A DNA stretch of 6,471 bases. It comes from Actinomycetes bacterium (GTDB taxonomy: Bacteria; Actinomycetota; Actinomycetes; Actinomycetales; Cellulomonadaceae). Where the stretch lies: contig JAEZZV010000317.1 in assembly GCA_023418375.1 (NCBI GenBank), positions 1 through 6,471 of the forward strand, in the 5' to 3' direction. Each line of letters opens with the position of its first letter. Positions within the stretch are counted from its first letter, which is position 1. Shown in pieces: positions 1-5,230 of the stretch. Below the pieces are notes generated by a model. It was not told the origin of the DNA. It made no database searches and saw only the letters and a list, made by a program, of their open reading frames with translations. Position numbers and translations under genes: made by a program.

Positions 1-46
1 TCCCGGCGGTGGGCGACGTGCGCGGGCCGGGCCCGGTGGACGACGC

Positions 47-96
47 GCGGGCGGCGCCCGTGCACCGTTCGCGGGCGGTGCGCAGCCCGTGCACCG
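47..96. repeat. Imperfect direct repeat with alternating CGGTGC half-sites
   Basis: GCGGGCGG occurs at 47-54 and 71-78, and GCCCGTGCACCG at 56-67 and 85-96, so a roughly 21-26 bp unit is present twice. Read as half-sites, GCACCG (62-67), CGGTGC (76-81) and GCACCG (91-96) alternate in orientation about 14-15 bp apart. This allows two mutually exclusive hairpins (62-67 with 76-81, loop 8; 76-81 with 91-96, loop 9). The block ends about 30 bp before the -10 element of the flavodoxin gene. It could be a regulator binding site or the terminator of a gene to the left; I cannot tell which. The rest of 1-125 shows no gene I can support. Confidence 0.5.
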
Positions 97-125
97 AACC
101 CGTCACCCGCGCCCCCAGCCGCGCC

Positions 126-131
126 TACCGT
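126..131 (+). promoter_or_regulatory. -10 element of a leaderless promoter (TACCGT)
   Basis: TACCGT matches the actinobacterial TANNNT -10 pattern. It ends 7 bases before the ATG at 139, so transcription would begin at or one base before that ATG. No clear -35 hexamer is visible about 17 bp upstream. The placement decides the start of the flavodoxin gene: the GTG at 130 lies inside the -10 element and would not be in the mRNA. Confidence 0.55.
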
Positions 132-138
132 GAAAGGC

Positions 139-630
139 ATGACGATCCTGGTGGTGCACGGCTCCAAGCGCGGCGGCACGCAGGGGCTCGCGGAGATGGT
201 GGGTGCCGCCCTCACCGAGCTGGGGCACGACGTCCGGGTGGCACCCGCGGGCAAGGAGCGCGAGCTGGCCGGGGTGGAGGCGGTCGTCGTCGCCGGCGGG
301 CTCTACGCGAACCGGTGGCACGGGGACGCGCGGCGCTTCGTGCGGCGCAACGCGCGCGACCTGGCCTCGATGCCGGTCTGGCTCATCGCCTCCGGCCCGC
401 TCGACACCACGGCCGACGCGGGGACGACCCCCGACGTCCCGCAGGTCGCCTCGGCCGCGGCGTCGGTGGGTGCCCGCGGCACGACGACGTTCGGCGGCTA
501 CCTCGCGGCCGACGCCACGGGCTTCCCCGCGAGCGCGATGGCGAAGAACGGCAAGGCCGGCGACTGGCGCAACCCCGAGCGCGTGAAGGCCTGGGCCGCC
601 GAGGTGCACAAGGCCCTGACCGCCTCCTGA
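139..630 (+). CDS. Flavodoxin-domain protein (HemG-like family)
   Basis: A 163-residue single-domain protein that should bind FMN and act as a small cytosolic electron carrier or quinone/protoporphyrinogen-type reductase. The N-terminal strand MTILVVHGSK leads into a phosphate-binding loop, GSKRGGTQGLAE (8-19). GGLYANRW near residue 55 and PVWLIASGPLD near 80-90 correspond to the second and third strands of the flavodoxin fold seen in Flavodoxin_5/HemG-like proteins. There is no signal peptide or membrane segment. I chose ATG 139 over GTG 130 because a TACCGT -10 element places the transcript start at 138-139, no Shine-Dalgarno precedes either codon, and conserved sequence begins at this Met. 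It converges with the membrane protein gene, 16 bases apart. The family is fairly certain; the partner and reaction cannot be read from the sequence, so no symbol is given. Confidence 0.85.
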   Translation: MTILVVHGSKRGGTQGLAEMVGAALTELGHDVRVAPAGKERELAGVEAVVVAGGLYANRWHGDARRFVRRNARDLASMPVWLIASGPLDTTADAGTTPDVPQVASAAASVGARGTTTFGGYLAADATGFPASAMAKNGKAGDWRNPERVKAWAAEVHKALTAS

Positions 631-650
631 CGGCCGCGGCCCCGGGTCAG
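615..650. terminator. Possible bidirectional terminator between convergent genes
   Basis: CTGACC (615-620) pairs with GGTCAG (645-650) around both stop codons, and a perfect 10-bp palindrome GGCCGCGGCC (632-641) sits in the 16-base gap. There is no T tract on either strand. The convergent arrangement makes a shared stop plausible, but chance structure is common at this GC content. Confidence 0.25.
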
Positions 651-1192
651 TCCTTGCGCGGGTCGGTCACCCAGGCGACGTCGCGCTGGTAGGTCGACCA
701 CAGGGTGCCGGTCACGATGCCGACCACGACGGCGGACAGACCCACGAGCCCGGCCTGGAGCGACCACGCGAGGTCGGACCCGCCGAGGGTCGGCGACACC
801 GCCGCCACGAGGAACGCGGCCGACCACAGCCACGCGTAGACGCGGTACCGGCGGGGGACCTCGCCGAGCTCCCGCCGCAGGAGGCTGCGCCGCCGCAGCG
901 CCCGGACCAGGACCAGGAGCCCCAGCCCGTACACGACGACGATCACGGGCACGAGCATGAGGAACGCCACCGTGAGCCACGTCCGCGCGGCGAGCGTCAG
1001 GACGACGCCCACCAGCGGGAGCGCGACGGCTGCCACCAGCGCGGCGACGTCGCCCCGCGGGCGGACCGACGCGGAGGGCGCCTCGGGCTCGGGCGCCGGC
1101 TCGGGCGCCGGCGCCGTGGTGGCGGCCGGTCCGGCGGTGAGGACGGCGGGCTCCTCGTCGGGCAGCGCGGCGGGGTGGTCGGATGCGGTCAC
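647..1192 (-). CDS. Four-helix membrane protein of unknown function
   Basis: A 181-residue protein I do not recognise. The first 45 residues are a hydrophilic Ala/Pro/Glu-rich tail (APEPAPEPEAP around 29-39), probably cytosolic and disordered. Four hydrophobic segments follow at about 48-68, 74-97, 117-136 and 141-163. A basic loop, RALRRRSLLRREL (97-109), lies between segments 2 and 3, which by the positive-inside rule would be cytosolic. The C-terminal tail is short and charged and ends PRKD. The start is GTG 1192, because no other Met or Val start fits before the first membrane segment; its Shine-Dalgarno is poor. The GTG overlaps the stop of a 15-codon leader ORF as GTGA, so translation may depend on coupling. 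It lies downstream of the methyltransferase gene on the same strand but has its own promoter-like element. No function is proposed. Confidence 0.75.
   Translation of the reverse strand: MTASDHPAALPDEEPAVLTAGPAATTAPAPEPAPEPEAPSASVRPRGDVAALVAAVALPLVGVVLTLAARTWLTVAFLMLVPVIVVVYGLGLLVLVRALRRRSLLRRELGEVPRRYRVYAWLWSAAFLVAAVSPTLGGSDLAWSLQAGLVGLSAVVVGIVTGTLWSTYQRDVAWVTDPRKD
1086..1109. repeat. 12-bp tandem duplication in the Pro/Glu tail codons
   Basis: GGCTCGGGCGCC is repeated exactly at 1086-1097 and 1098-1109. On the minus strand it encodes part of the APEPAPEPE stretch of the membrane protein, a low-complexity segment that could vary in length without changing frame. Confidence 0.7.
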
Positions 1193-1236
1193 GGGCAGCT
1201 CGCAAAGGCGCGGACGGCAAAGGTGCCCAGGGGCAT
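1189..1236 (-). CDS. 15-codon leaderless leader ORF, overlapping the next gene
   Basis: On the minus strand, ATG at 1236-1234 opens a reading frame for MPLGTFAVRAFASCP and ends at TGA 1191-1189. A TACCGT -10 element ends exactly 6 bases before the ATG, so the ATG would be the first bases of the mRNA. The stop overlaps the GTG start of the membrane protein gene as GTGA, the usual geometry for termination-reinitiation. The peptide has no family signature. Leaderless short ORFs of this kind often control the downstream gene rather than make a working product; here that role is inferred from position only. A single Cys near the end is too little to suggest cysteine-responsive attenuation. Confidence 0.4.
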   Translation of the reverse strand: MPLGTFAVRAFASCP

Positions 1237-1242
1237 GGGGCG

Positions 1243-1248
1243 ACGGTA
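1243..1248 (-). promoter_or_regulatory. -10 element (TACCGT) for the leader ORF and membrane gene
   Basis: TACCGT on the minus strand lies just after the methyltransferase stop (1254-1256) and 6 bases before ATG 1236. Its sequence is identical to the flavodoxin -10. No -35 box is evident. It would give the membrane gene a transcript separate from the methyltransferase. Confidence 0.5.
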
Positions 1249-1253
1249 GCGCG

Positions 1254-1970
1254 TCAGAGCGGGCGCTCGGCCCGCAGCAGGAAGCGGCTCTGGGTGAACA
1301 CGAGGGGCTGGCCCCAGGCCGGCGCGCGCATGTGCAGGTAGATCAGCGTGTTCCCGTAGCCGTCCACCAGGAAGTCCGCCGGCGCCCGCCACGGCACGCG
1401 CGTCAGGTAGCTGACCAGGGCGGCGACGTCGTCGAACACGAGCGGGCCGTGCCAGGACTCGCGGCGCGTCACCTCGAGCCCGACGTCGGTGAGCGCGTCG
1501 GCGCGCGCGTCGGGCGTCACGTGCGGCCGGGGCAGGGGCGCGCCGAAGACCGCGTGCAGGTCGACGACGTCGTCCCCCGCGAGCTGGTCGGACAGGAGCA
1601 CGCCACCCGGGCGCAGCACGCGGGCGACCTCGGCGGCGTCGTACCCGCCGTGCCGGTCGACGACCACGTCGATGCAGCGCTCGGGGTACGGCAGGTCGGT
1701 GGGGTCCTCGACGTCGGGGTCGAGCCCGACGAGCGTGAAGCCGTCGGGGGTGATCGTCGGTTCGCCGGAGGCGATCTCGAGGACCGCCGTGGTGCCGCGG
1801 ACGGCGTCGGCGGTCAGGGCGGCCAGGTCCCACGGGGGGCTCGCGGGGTGGACGCGCGGGGCGAGGTCGTCGAGCGTCGGCGGGTTCTCGGCGGCGTCCC
1901 GCCAGAGGGCCATGAGCTCCTCCGTCGTCGGGACGCGCGGCCGCCGTCCCTGCCCCCTTGCCTCGCTCAC
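1254..1970 (-). CDS. Class I SAM methyltransferase-like protein, weak motif I
   Basis: A 238-residue cytosolic protein with the layout of a Methyltransf_11-type class I methyltransferase. The strongest match is the second half of the Rossmann core: LPYPERCIDVVVDRHGGYD (93-111) followed by EVARVLRPGG (114-123), the usual motif III region ending in RPGG. The C-terminal third has the features of the same family (HGPLVFDDVAALVSYL near 190, then RFLLRAERPL at the end). The SAM-binding region is unusual: VLEIASGEPTIT (63-74) lacks the glycine-rich GxGxG loop, and the stretch up to LPYP is, from memory of relatives, about 25 residues shorter. It may bind SAM poorly or be a non-catalytic relative. 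The start GTG 1970 is chosen because a TACGGT element ends 6 bases upstream; a longer frame to 2162 would run into the divergent peroxidase gene. Substrate unknown. Confidence 0.75.
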   Translation of the reverse strand: MSEARGQGRRPRVPTTEELMALWRDAAENPPTLDDLAPRVHPASPPWDLAALTADAVRGTTAVLEIASGEPTITPDGFTLVGLDPDVEDPTDLPYPERCIDVVVDRHGGYDAAEVARVLRPGGVLLSDQLAGDDVVDLHAVFGAPLPRPHVTPDARADALTDVGLEVTRRESWHGPLVFDDVAALVSYLTRVPWRAPADFLVDGYGNTLIYLHMRAPAWGQPLVFTQSRFLLRAERPL

Positions 1971-1973
1971 CCG

Positions 1974-1989
1974 TCCACCGTACGGGGGA
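1974..1989. promoter_or_regulatory. 16-bp dyad over the methyltransferase promoter
   Basis: TCCACCGTACGGGGGA is an inverted repeat with one mismatched pair (1977/1986) and a perfect CCGTACGG core (1978-1985). It covers the minus-strand -10 element and lies in the 61-bp gap between divergent genes, so it may be an operator. No specific regulator family is recognised. Confidence 0.35.
1977..1982 (-). promoter_or_regulatory. -10 element (TACGGT) of the methyltransferase gene
   Basis: TACGGT on the minus strand ends exactly 6 bases before GTG 1970, predicting a leaderless transcript beginning with that GTG. It is the third TAC(C/G)GT element in the window with this spacing. A GGTGGA in the gap could mimic a ribosome site but would overlap the -10 itself. 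Confidence 0.5.
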
Positions 1990-2031
1990 TCGCGGCGGAA
2001 TGGCGGGGCGGTCCGCCGGCGTTGCCGAGGC

Positions 2032-2538
2032 ATGACCACCGCCACCGCCGTCGACCTCTCCTCCGTGCCCTTCACGACCCTCGACGGGTCGCAGACGACG
2101 ATCGACGCCCTGGGCGGGTCCGTCCGGCTCATCGCGAACGTCGCGTCCCGGTGCGGGTTCACCCCGCAGTACGCCGCGCTCGAGAGGCTGTGGCAGACCT
2201 ACCGCGACCGGGGTCTGGTGGTCCTCGGCTTCCCGACGAACCAGTTCATGCAGGAGCTCGGCTCGGAGGACGCCATCGCCGAGTTCTGCCAGGTCAACTA
2301 CGGCGTGACCTTCCCGATGTCCGCGAAGGTCAAGGTCAACGGCCGCGGGCGACACCCCCTGTTCGACCAGCTCACCGCCGTGCCCGACGCCGACGGCAAG
2401 GCCGGCCGGGTCGCGTGGAACTTCGAGAAGTGGGTCGTGGCCGCCGACGGCACCGCCCACCGCTTCCGCTCCCGCACCGAGCCCGACGCGCCCGAGGTGG
2501 TCCGGCTGATCGAGGACGCGCTGCGCGCACACGGGTGA
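2032..2538 (+). CDS. Glutathione peroxidase family thiol peroxidase (Cys type)
   Basis: A 168-residue cytosolic peroxidase that reduces hydrogen peroxide and organic hydroperoxides. Bacterial Cys-type members usually use thioredoxin rather than glutathione. NVASRCGFTPQY (36-47) holds the peroxidatic Cys41. Gln74 in NQFMQELGS and Trp129-Asn130 in WNFEK complete the catalytic tetrad. Cys86 in FCQVNYGVTFP is placed like the resolving Cys82 of yeast Gpx3. The usual Cys of FPCNQF is Thr69, so only two cysteines remain, consistent with a simple two-Cys cycle. Length is full for the family. ATG 2032 starts directly at the family N-terminus; GAGG at 2027-2030 is too close to be a good ribosome site and no -10 element is clear. 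It is divergent from the methyltransferase and 100 bp before the surface protein gene, with no functional link evident. Confidence 0.93.
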   Translation: MTTATAVDLSSVPFTTLDGSQTTIDALGGSVRLIANVASRCGFTPQYAALERLWQTYRDRGLVVLGFPTNQFMQELGSEDAIAEFCQVNYGVTFPMSAKVKVNGRGRHPLFDQLTAVPDADGKAGRVAWNFEKWVVAADGTAHRFRSRTEPDAPEVVRLIEDALRAHG

Positions 2539-2567
2539 AATCGCCGGGGAACGCGGCGCGGTCCTAT

Positions 2568-2585
2568 GCGGACTCCGCTGTCCGC
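2568..2585 (+). terminator. Short hairpin after the peroxidase gene
   Basis: GCGGAC (2568-2573) and GTCCGC (2580-2585) form a 6-bp GC-rich stem with a 6-base loop, 30 bases after the peroxidase stop. No T tract follows, so termination would be inefficient or of the U-free kind reported in actinobacteria. It may instead be part of the leader of the next gene. Confidence 0.35.
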
Positions 2586-2586
2586 G

Positions 2587-2632
2587 TCCATGATCAGGAA
2601 CGCTGACGCACCTCAATCCCCCTGATCGTGGA
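2587..2632 (+). promoter_or_regulatory. Inverted repeat that occludes the surface protein ribosome site
   Basis: TCCATGATCAGG (2587-2598) pairs with CCTGATCGTGGA (2621-2632) over 12 positions, 11 Watson-Crick plus one T-G, with a 22-base loop. The right arm contains almost all of GTGGAG (2628-2633), the Shine-Dalgarno 5 bases before GTG 2639. In RNA the fold would hide the ribosome site; in DNA it would be a long dyad for a regulator. The pairing is seen directly; the regulatory role is inferred. It does not match a riboswitch class I know. Confidence 0.5.
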
Positions 2633-2638
2633 GTGCTC

Positions 2639-4060
2639 GTGACTGTCCCACGCCCTTCTGCTGCCCGGACCCGCCCCCCTGCTCGGGCGCGATGGCTCGC
2701 GCGGGCGGCGGTCGTCGCGACGCTCGGGCTCGCGACGGTGGGGGTGGCGCCGGGCATCGCGACGGCGGCCATAGGGCCCGGGGAGGACCCGTACTCTCCC
2801 GTTGACCTGGGGTCCGTCGCGGCGCATGCGACGTTCGAGCTCACCAATGCGGGGGCGACAACGATGGGGTCGCGCAATGAGGAGGTCTACCCGTTCTACG
2901 ACAACGTGGCCTTGTTCATGGTCACGGCGACGATGAGCGGGCCTGCGAGGCTGCGCGCGACAGCACTCACGACCGGCGTCGACCCGACGCTCGAGGTCTG
3001 GGACGCGTCGTCCGGGGTACTCCTCGCCCACCCCACCGACCCGCTCGCCACGTTCGACGTCGAAGCAGGCGGTGCCTACTTCATCGGCCTCGGGTCGGTG
3101 GACACGCAGGGGGACACGCGTCTGACCTTCGACATGCGGGCGGTGCCGAGCTCGCCGACCGGCCTTGCCGCGGTACCGGGCGACGGCAGCGTGCGGCTCT
3201 CCTGGTCGCCGCCGGCAGCGCCGGGCGGTGACCTGACCGCCTACCGGGTGGTGTGCGCGCCCCCGAGCGGCCCGGCGTGGGTGTGCGGCGATGCTGGGGC
3301 GTCGGCCACCGAGACCGTCGTGACCGGCCTCACCAACGGCGTCCGGTACGCGTTCGAGGTCGCCGCGCTGAACGAGATCGGCTGGGGACGCTCCTCGGAT
3401 GGGTTCGTCGCCACACCGCAGCTGCCGTCGTCGGTCGACGTGCGCACGGAACCGGCCTCCCCGGTGATCGGCGAGGACTTCGACGTCGTCTTCACCGTGA
3501 CGGCGGGCGGTGCCCCCGTCCCCGACGCCACCGTGACGGTGTCCGTCGACGGTGTCGCGTGGCCGCTGGGGCTCGTCGACGGCGTCGTGTCTACGCGCGT
3601 GCATGTCAGCAGTCCGGAAACTGTCCTCGTCGCCCTGTCGTACCCGGGCACGGCGGCGATCGCGCCGGCGACGGCCACCTACACCAAGGCGTTCTCGTAC
3701 ACGGCCCAGACGATCACGTTCCCCGACCTGCCGACGTCGGTCCCGGCGTCCACCGCGTCCACCCCGCTCGCGGCGACGGCGAGCTCCGGTCTTCCCGTGA
3801 CGTACGACGTGAGCGGGCCCTGCGTCGTCGTGGGCTCGGCCGTGGTCCCGAGCGGGTACGGCACGTGCACGGTGATCGCGTCCCAGGCGGGCGGTGGCCA
3901 GTACGCGGCTGCGACGTCGGTGTCGCGCTCCATGGAGATGACGCCGCTGCCCCACACGATCGGGCTCGCCGCCGCGCTGCCGCCGGTCGGCGCCGTCGGT
4001 GACCAGCCTGTCCAGCTCCCCAACACGTCGTCCGCGGGGGGCCTCGTCTCAGCCAGGTGA
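2639..4060 (+). CDS. Secreted Fn3/Ig-like repeat protein, N-terminal part
   Basis: This 473-residue ORF is the front half of a cell-surface protein. A signal peptide covers about 1-43 (basic Arg-rich start, hydrophobic AAVVATLGLATVGVA, cleavage probably after ATA). A PPC-like beta domain follows at about 52-168 (LFMVTATMSG, DPTLEVWDASSGVLLA, GGAYFIGLGS). A fibronectin type III domain spans about 171-260 with the SVRLSW and LTNGVRYAFEVAALNEIGWG hallmarks. An Ig-like domain lies at about 264-350, then a Cys-X14-Cys repeat (358-434; Cys395, Cys410). A second repeat copy starts at HTIGLAAALP (439) and stops after 34 residues at TGA 4058-4060, in mid-domain. GTG 2639 is chosen over GTG 2633 because GTGGAG lies 5 bases before it. 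Adhesion or carbohydrate-related roles are typical of such proteins, but there is no catalytic domain. The gene continues in another frame. Confidence 0.8.
   Translation: MTVPRPSAARTRPPARARWLARAAVVATLGLATVGVAPGIATAAIGPGEDPYSPVDLGSVAAHATFELTNAGATTMGSRNEEVYPFYDNVALFMVTATMSGPARLRATALTTGVDPTLEVWDASSGVLLAHPTDPLATFDVEAGGAYFIGLGSVDTQGDTRLTFDMRAVPSSPTGLAAVPGDGSVRLSWSPPAAPGGDLTAYRVVCAPPSGPAWVCGDAGASATETVVTGLTNGVRYAFEVAALNEIGWGRSSDGFVATPQLPSSVDVRTEPASPVIGEDFDVVFTVTAGGAPVPDATVTVSVDGVAWPLGLVDGVVSTRVHVSSPETVLVALSYPGTAAIAPATATYTKAFSYTAQTITFPDLPTSVPASTASTPLAATASSGLPVTYDVSGPCVVVGSAVVPSGYGTCTVIASQAGGGQYAAATSVSRSMEMTPLPHTIGLAAALPPVGAVGDQPVQLPNTSSAGGLVSAR
4003..4060 (+). other. Frame-change zone splitting the surface protein gene
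   Basis: The upstream frame ends at TGA 4058-4060. The downstream frame, offset by -1, is open only from 4003, so the change must lie in between. GGGGGGC (4036-4042) is in the correct phase for a -1 slip (G GGG GGC), and a one-base loss in the six-G run would have the same effect. Protein alignment suggests that about 80 residues of repeat are also missing at this junction, which favours a deletion or assembly collapse over simple slippage. No Shine-Dalgarno precedes GTG 4057. Confidence 0.65.
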
Positions 4061-5229
4061 CGGCCGTGCGGACCTCCACCGGCACGCCCCTGTTCACCGT
4101 CCTCCTGGACGGGAACGGGCGGGGGCGCGCCATGGGCACCGGGACGGGCACGATGTCGCTCACCGCCAGCTATGCCGGGACCGCCGCCATCGCAGCCACG
4201 TCGACGACGTTCGATCTGGATCTGCGCAACCGCCAGACCATCGGTCTGGACGCCGCCCTGCCGGCGTCGGCCACGGCACTGACCACGATCGACCTGCCCC
4301 GGACGACGTCGGCCCTCCTTGCGGTGGTCGCGCAGTCCACGACGCCGGAGGTCTGCCAGGTCGACGGGTCCACGCTGCGGCTGGTCGGTGGCGGGACGTG
4401 CCGGGTGGCGGCATCGCAGGCCGGTGACGGCAGCAGGAGGCCGGTCAGCGAGGTCGTGAGCTTCACGGTCGTGAAGCGCGCCCACACGGTCGAGGTGACC
4501 GGGGTGCCGGCGACGACGAGCGGACCGGGCACCCGCACCATCGCCACGCGGTCGAGCCTCGACCGCTCGGTCACCGTGCTGGTGTCGGGTCCGGCGTGCA
4601 CCTGGGACGGTCGCGCGCTGCAGGTCGTGAACGTCGGCGAGTGCGTCGTCACGGCGACTGCGCCCGGTGACGCCGCGACCGAGTCCGCATCCACCACCGT
4701 CCGGATGGTCGTGTCCGCCGCTCCGCCGGAGGCCGAGCTCGCCTTCAGGGGTGCGATCGGCGCGACCGCCCAGGGCGCAGGCGTCTGGGGTCGGCTCGAC
4801 GCGCTGCGGCCGGGCACGGCCGCGACGATGACGGTGCACTCGACGCCGGTGGTCATCGGTCAGGTCGTGGTCGCGGCCGACGGCAGCGCGGACATCGTGG
4901 GCGCCCTGCCCGCTCTCGAGCCGGGCAACCACCTCCTCGTGCTGGAGGGAACCGCGCTCGACGGGAGCCCGGTGCGCAGCGAGCTGGCCTTCGGTGTGGG
5001 GACCGGCGGCCATGTCGCGTGGATCGGTCAGGCGCCGGCCGGAGAGCCGCCCGTGCCCGCTGCTCCGCCCGCGCCCGCTGCTCCGCCCGCTGCCCGACCG
5101 ACCCCGGCGGGGCTGCCGTCCACGGGCACCCAGGTCGGCGCCATGGTTCCTCTGGCCGTGCTGCTCGTGGTCGGCGGCGTCGGCCTGGTCGGCTTCCGGC
5201 GTCGTCTCGCGGTGACCGCGTCGCGGTGA
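4057..5229 (+). CDS. Surface repeat protein, C-terminal part with LPSTG anchor
   Basis: This 390-codon ORF continues the surface protein in the -1 frame. It opens inside an Ig-like domain: LLDGNGRGRAMGTGTG up to ASYAGTAAIAAT (16-48) aligns with the second half of the Ig-like domain of the upstream ORF. Two Cys-X14-Cys repeats follow (60-140, Cys100/Cys115; 143-220, Cys181/Cys196). A C-terminal beta domain at about 222-314 contains VHSTPVVIG and ALEPGNHLLVLEGT. A Pro/Ala linker (about 330-351) leads to LPSTG at 353-357, a hydrophobic helix and an RRR tail, the complete sortase cell-wall sorting signal. Because it has no signal peptide of its own and begins in mid-domain, it is almost certainly not a separate gene. 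The overlap GTGA (4057-4060) could allow re-initiation, but the product would stay cytosolic. Treat it as the 3' part of one gene that is frameshifted, recoded or misassembled. Confidence 0.75.
   Translation: MTAVRTSTGTPLFTVLLDGNGRGRAMGTGTGTMSLTASYAGTAAIAATSTTFDLDLRNRQTIGLDAALPASATALTTIDLPRTTSALLAVVAQSTTPEVCQVDGSTLRLVGGGTCRVAASQAGDGSRRPVSEVVSFTVVKRAHTVEVTGVPATTSGPGTRTIATRSSLDRSVTVLVSGPACTWDGRALQVVNVGECVVTATAPGDAATESASTTVRMVVSAAPPEAELAFRGAIGATAQGAGVWGRLDALRPGTAATMTVHSTPVVIGQVVVAADGSADIVGALPALEPGNHLLVLEGTALDGSPVRSELAFGVGTGGHVAWIGQAPAGEPPVPAAPPAPAAPPAARPTPAGLPSTGTQVGAMVPLAVLLVVGGVGLVGFRRRLAVTASR
5055..5090 (+). repeat. 18-bp tandem duplication in the wall-spanning linker
   Basis: An 18-bp unit starting GCCCGCTGCTCC is present twice without mismatch (5055-5072 and 5073-5090). 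It encodes repeated PAAPPA in the Pro/Ala linker before LPSTG. Being a multiple of three, copy-number change would alter linker length without shifting frame. Confidence 0.8.
5113..5226 (+). other. LPSTG cell-wall sorting signal
   Basis: The last 38 residues comprise LPSTG, a short spacer, the hydrophobic stretch MVPLAVLLVVGGVGLVGF and the basic FRRR tail. This is the three-part substrate signal of class A/E-type sortases, which cut between Thr and Gly and join the protein to peptidoglycan. No sortase gene is in the window. Confidence 0.85.
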
Positions 5230-5230
5230 T

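Noticed and set aside
1..129. Divergent minus-strand gene starting near 104
   Set aside because: A short open frame (VTGSVHGLRTARER...) runs off the left edge, but it has no recognisable family, no convincing promoter, and crosses the repeat block.
130..138. GTG at 130 as the flavodoxin start
   Set aside because: It lies inside the TACCGT -10 element, has no Shine-Dalgarno, and adds only MKG before the conserved strand that begins at ATG 139.
2001..2021. Small stem GGCGG/CCGCC and CGCCGGCG palindrome before the peroxidase gene
   Set aside because: Stems of 4-5 bp are expected by chance at this GC content and nothing else supports a role.
1971..2162. Extended 302-residue form of the methyltransferase
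   Set aside because: The extra 64 residues lie antisense to the peroxidase coding region, have no family match, and upstream of GTG 1970 there is a well-placed -10 element.
957..2606. A 549-codon open frame on the plus strand
   Set aside because: It lies antisense to the membrane and methyltransferase genes, is Arg/Gly-rich without domains, and is a GC-driven shadow frame.
1189..2877. A 562-codon open frame on the minus strand
   Set aside because: It crosses the methyltransferase, the peroxidase (antisense) and the surface protein start in another frame, and no family is recognisable. Only its last 15 codons, behind their own promoter, are kept as a leader ORF.
4057..5229. C-terminal ORF as an independent gene
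   Set aside because: It starts in mid-domain without a ribosome site or signal peptide yet carries a cell-wall sorting signal, so it only makes sense as the end of the upstream gene.
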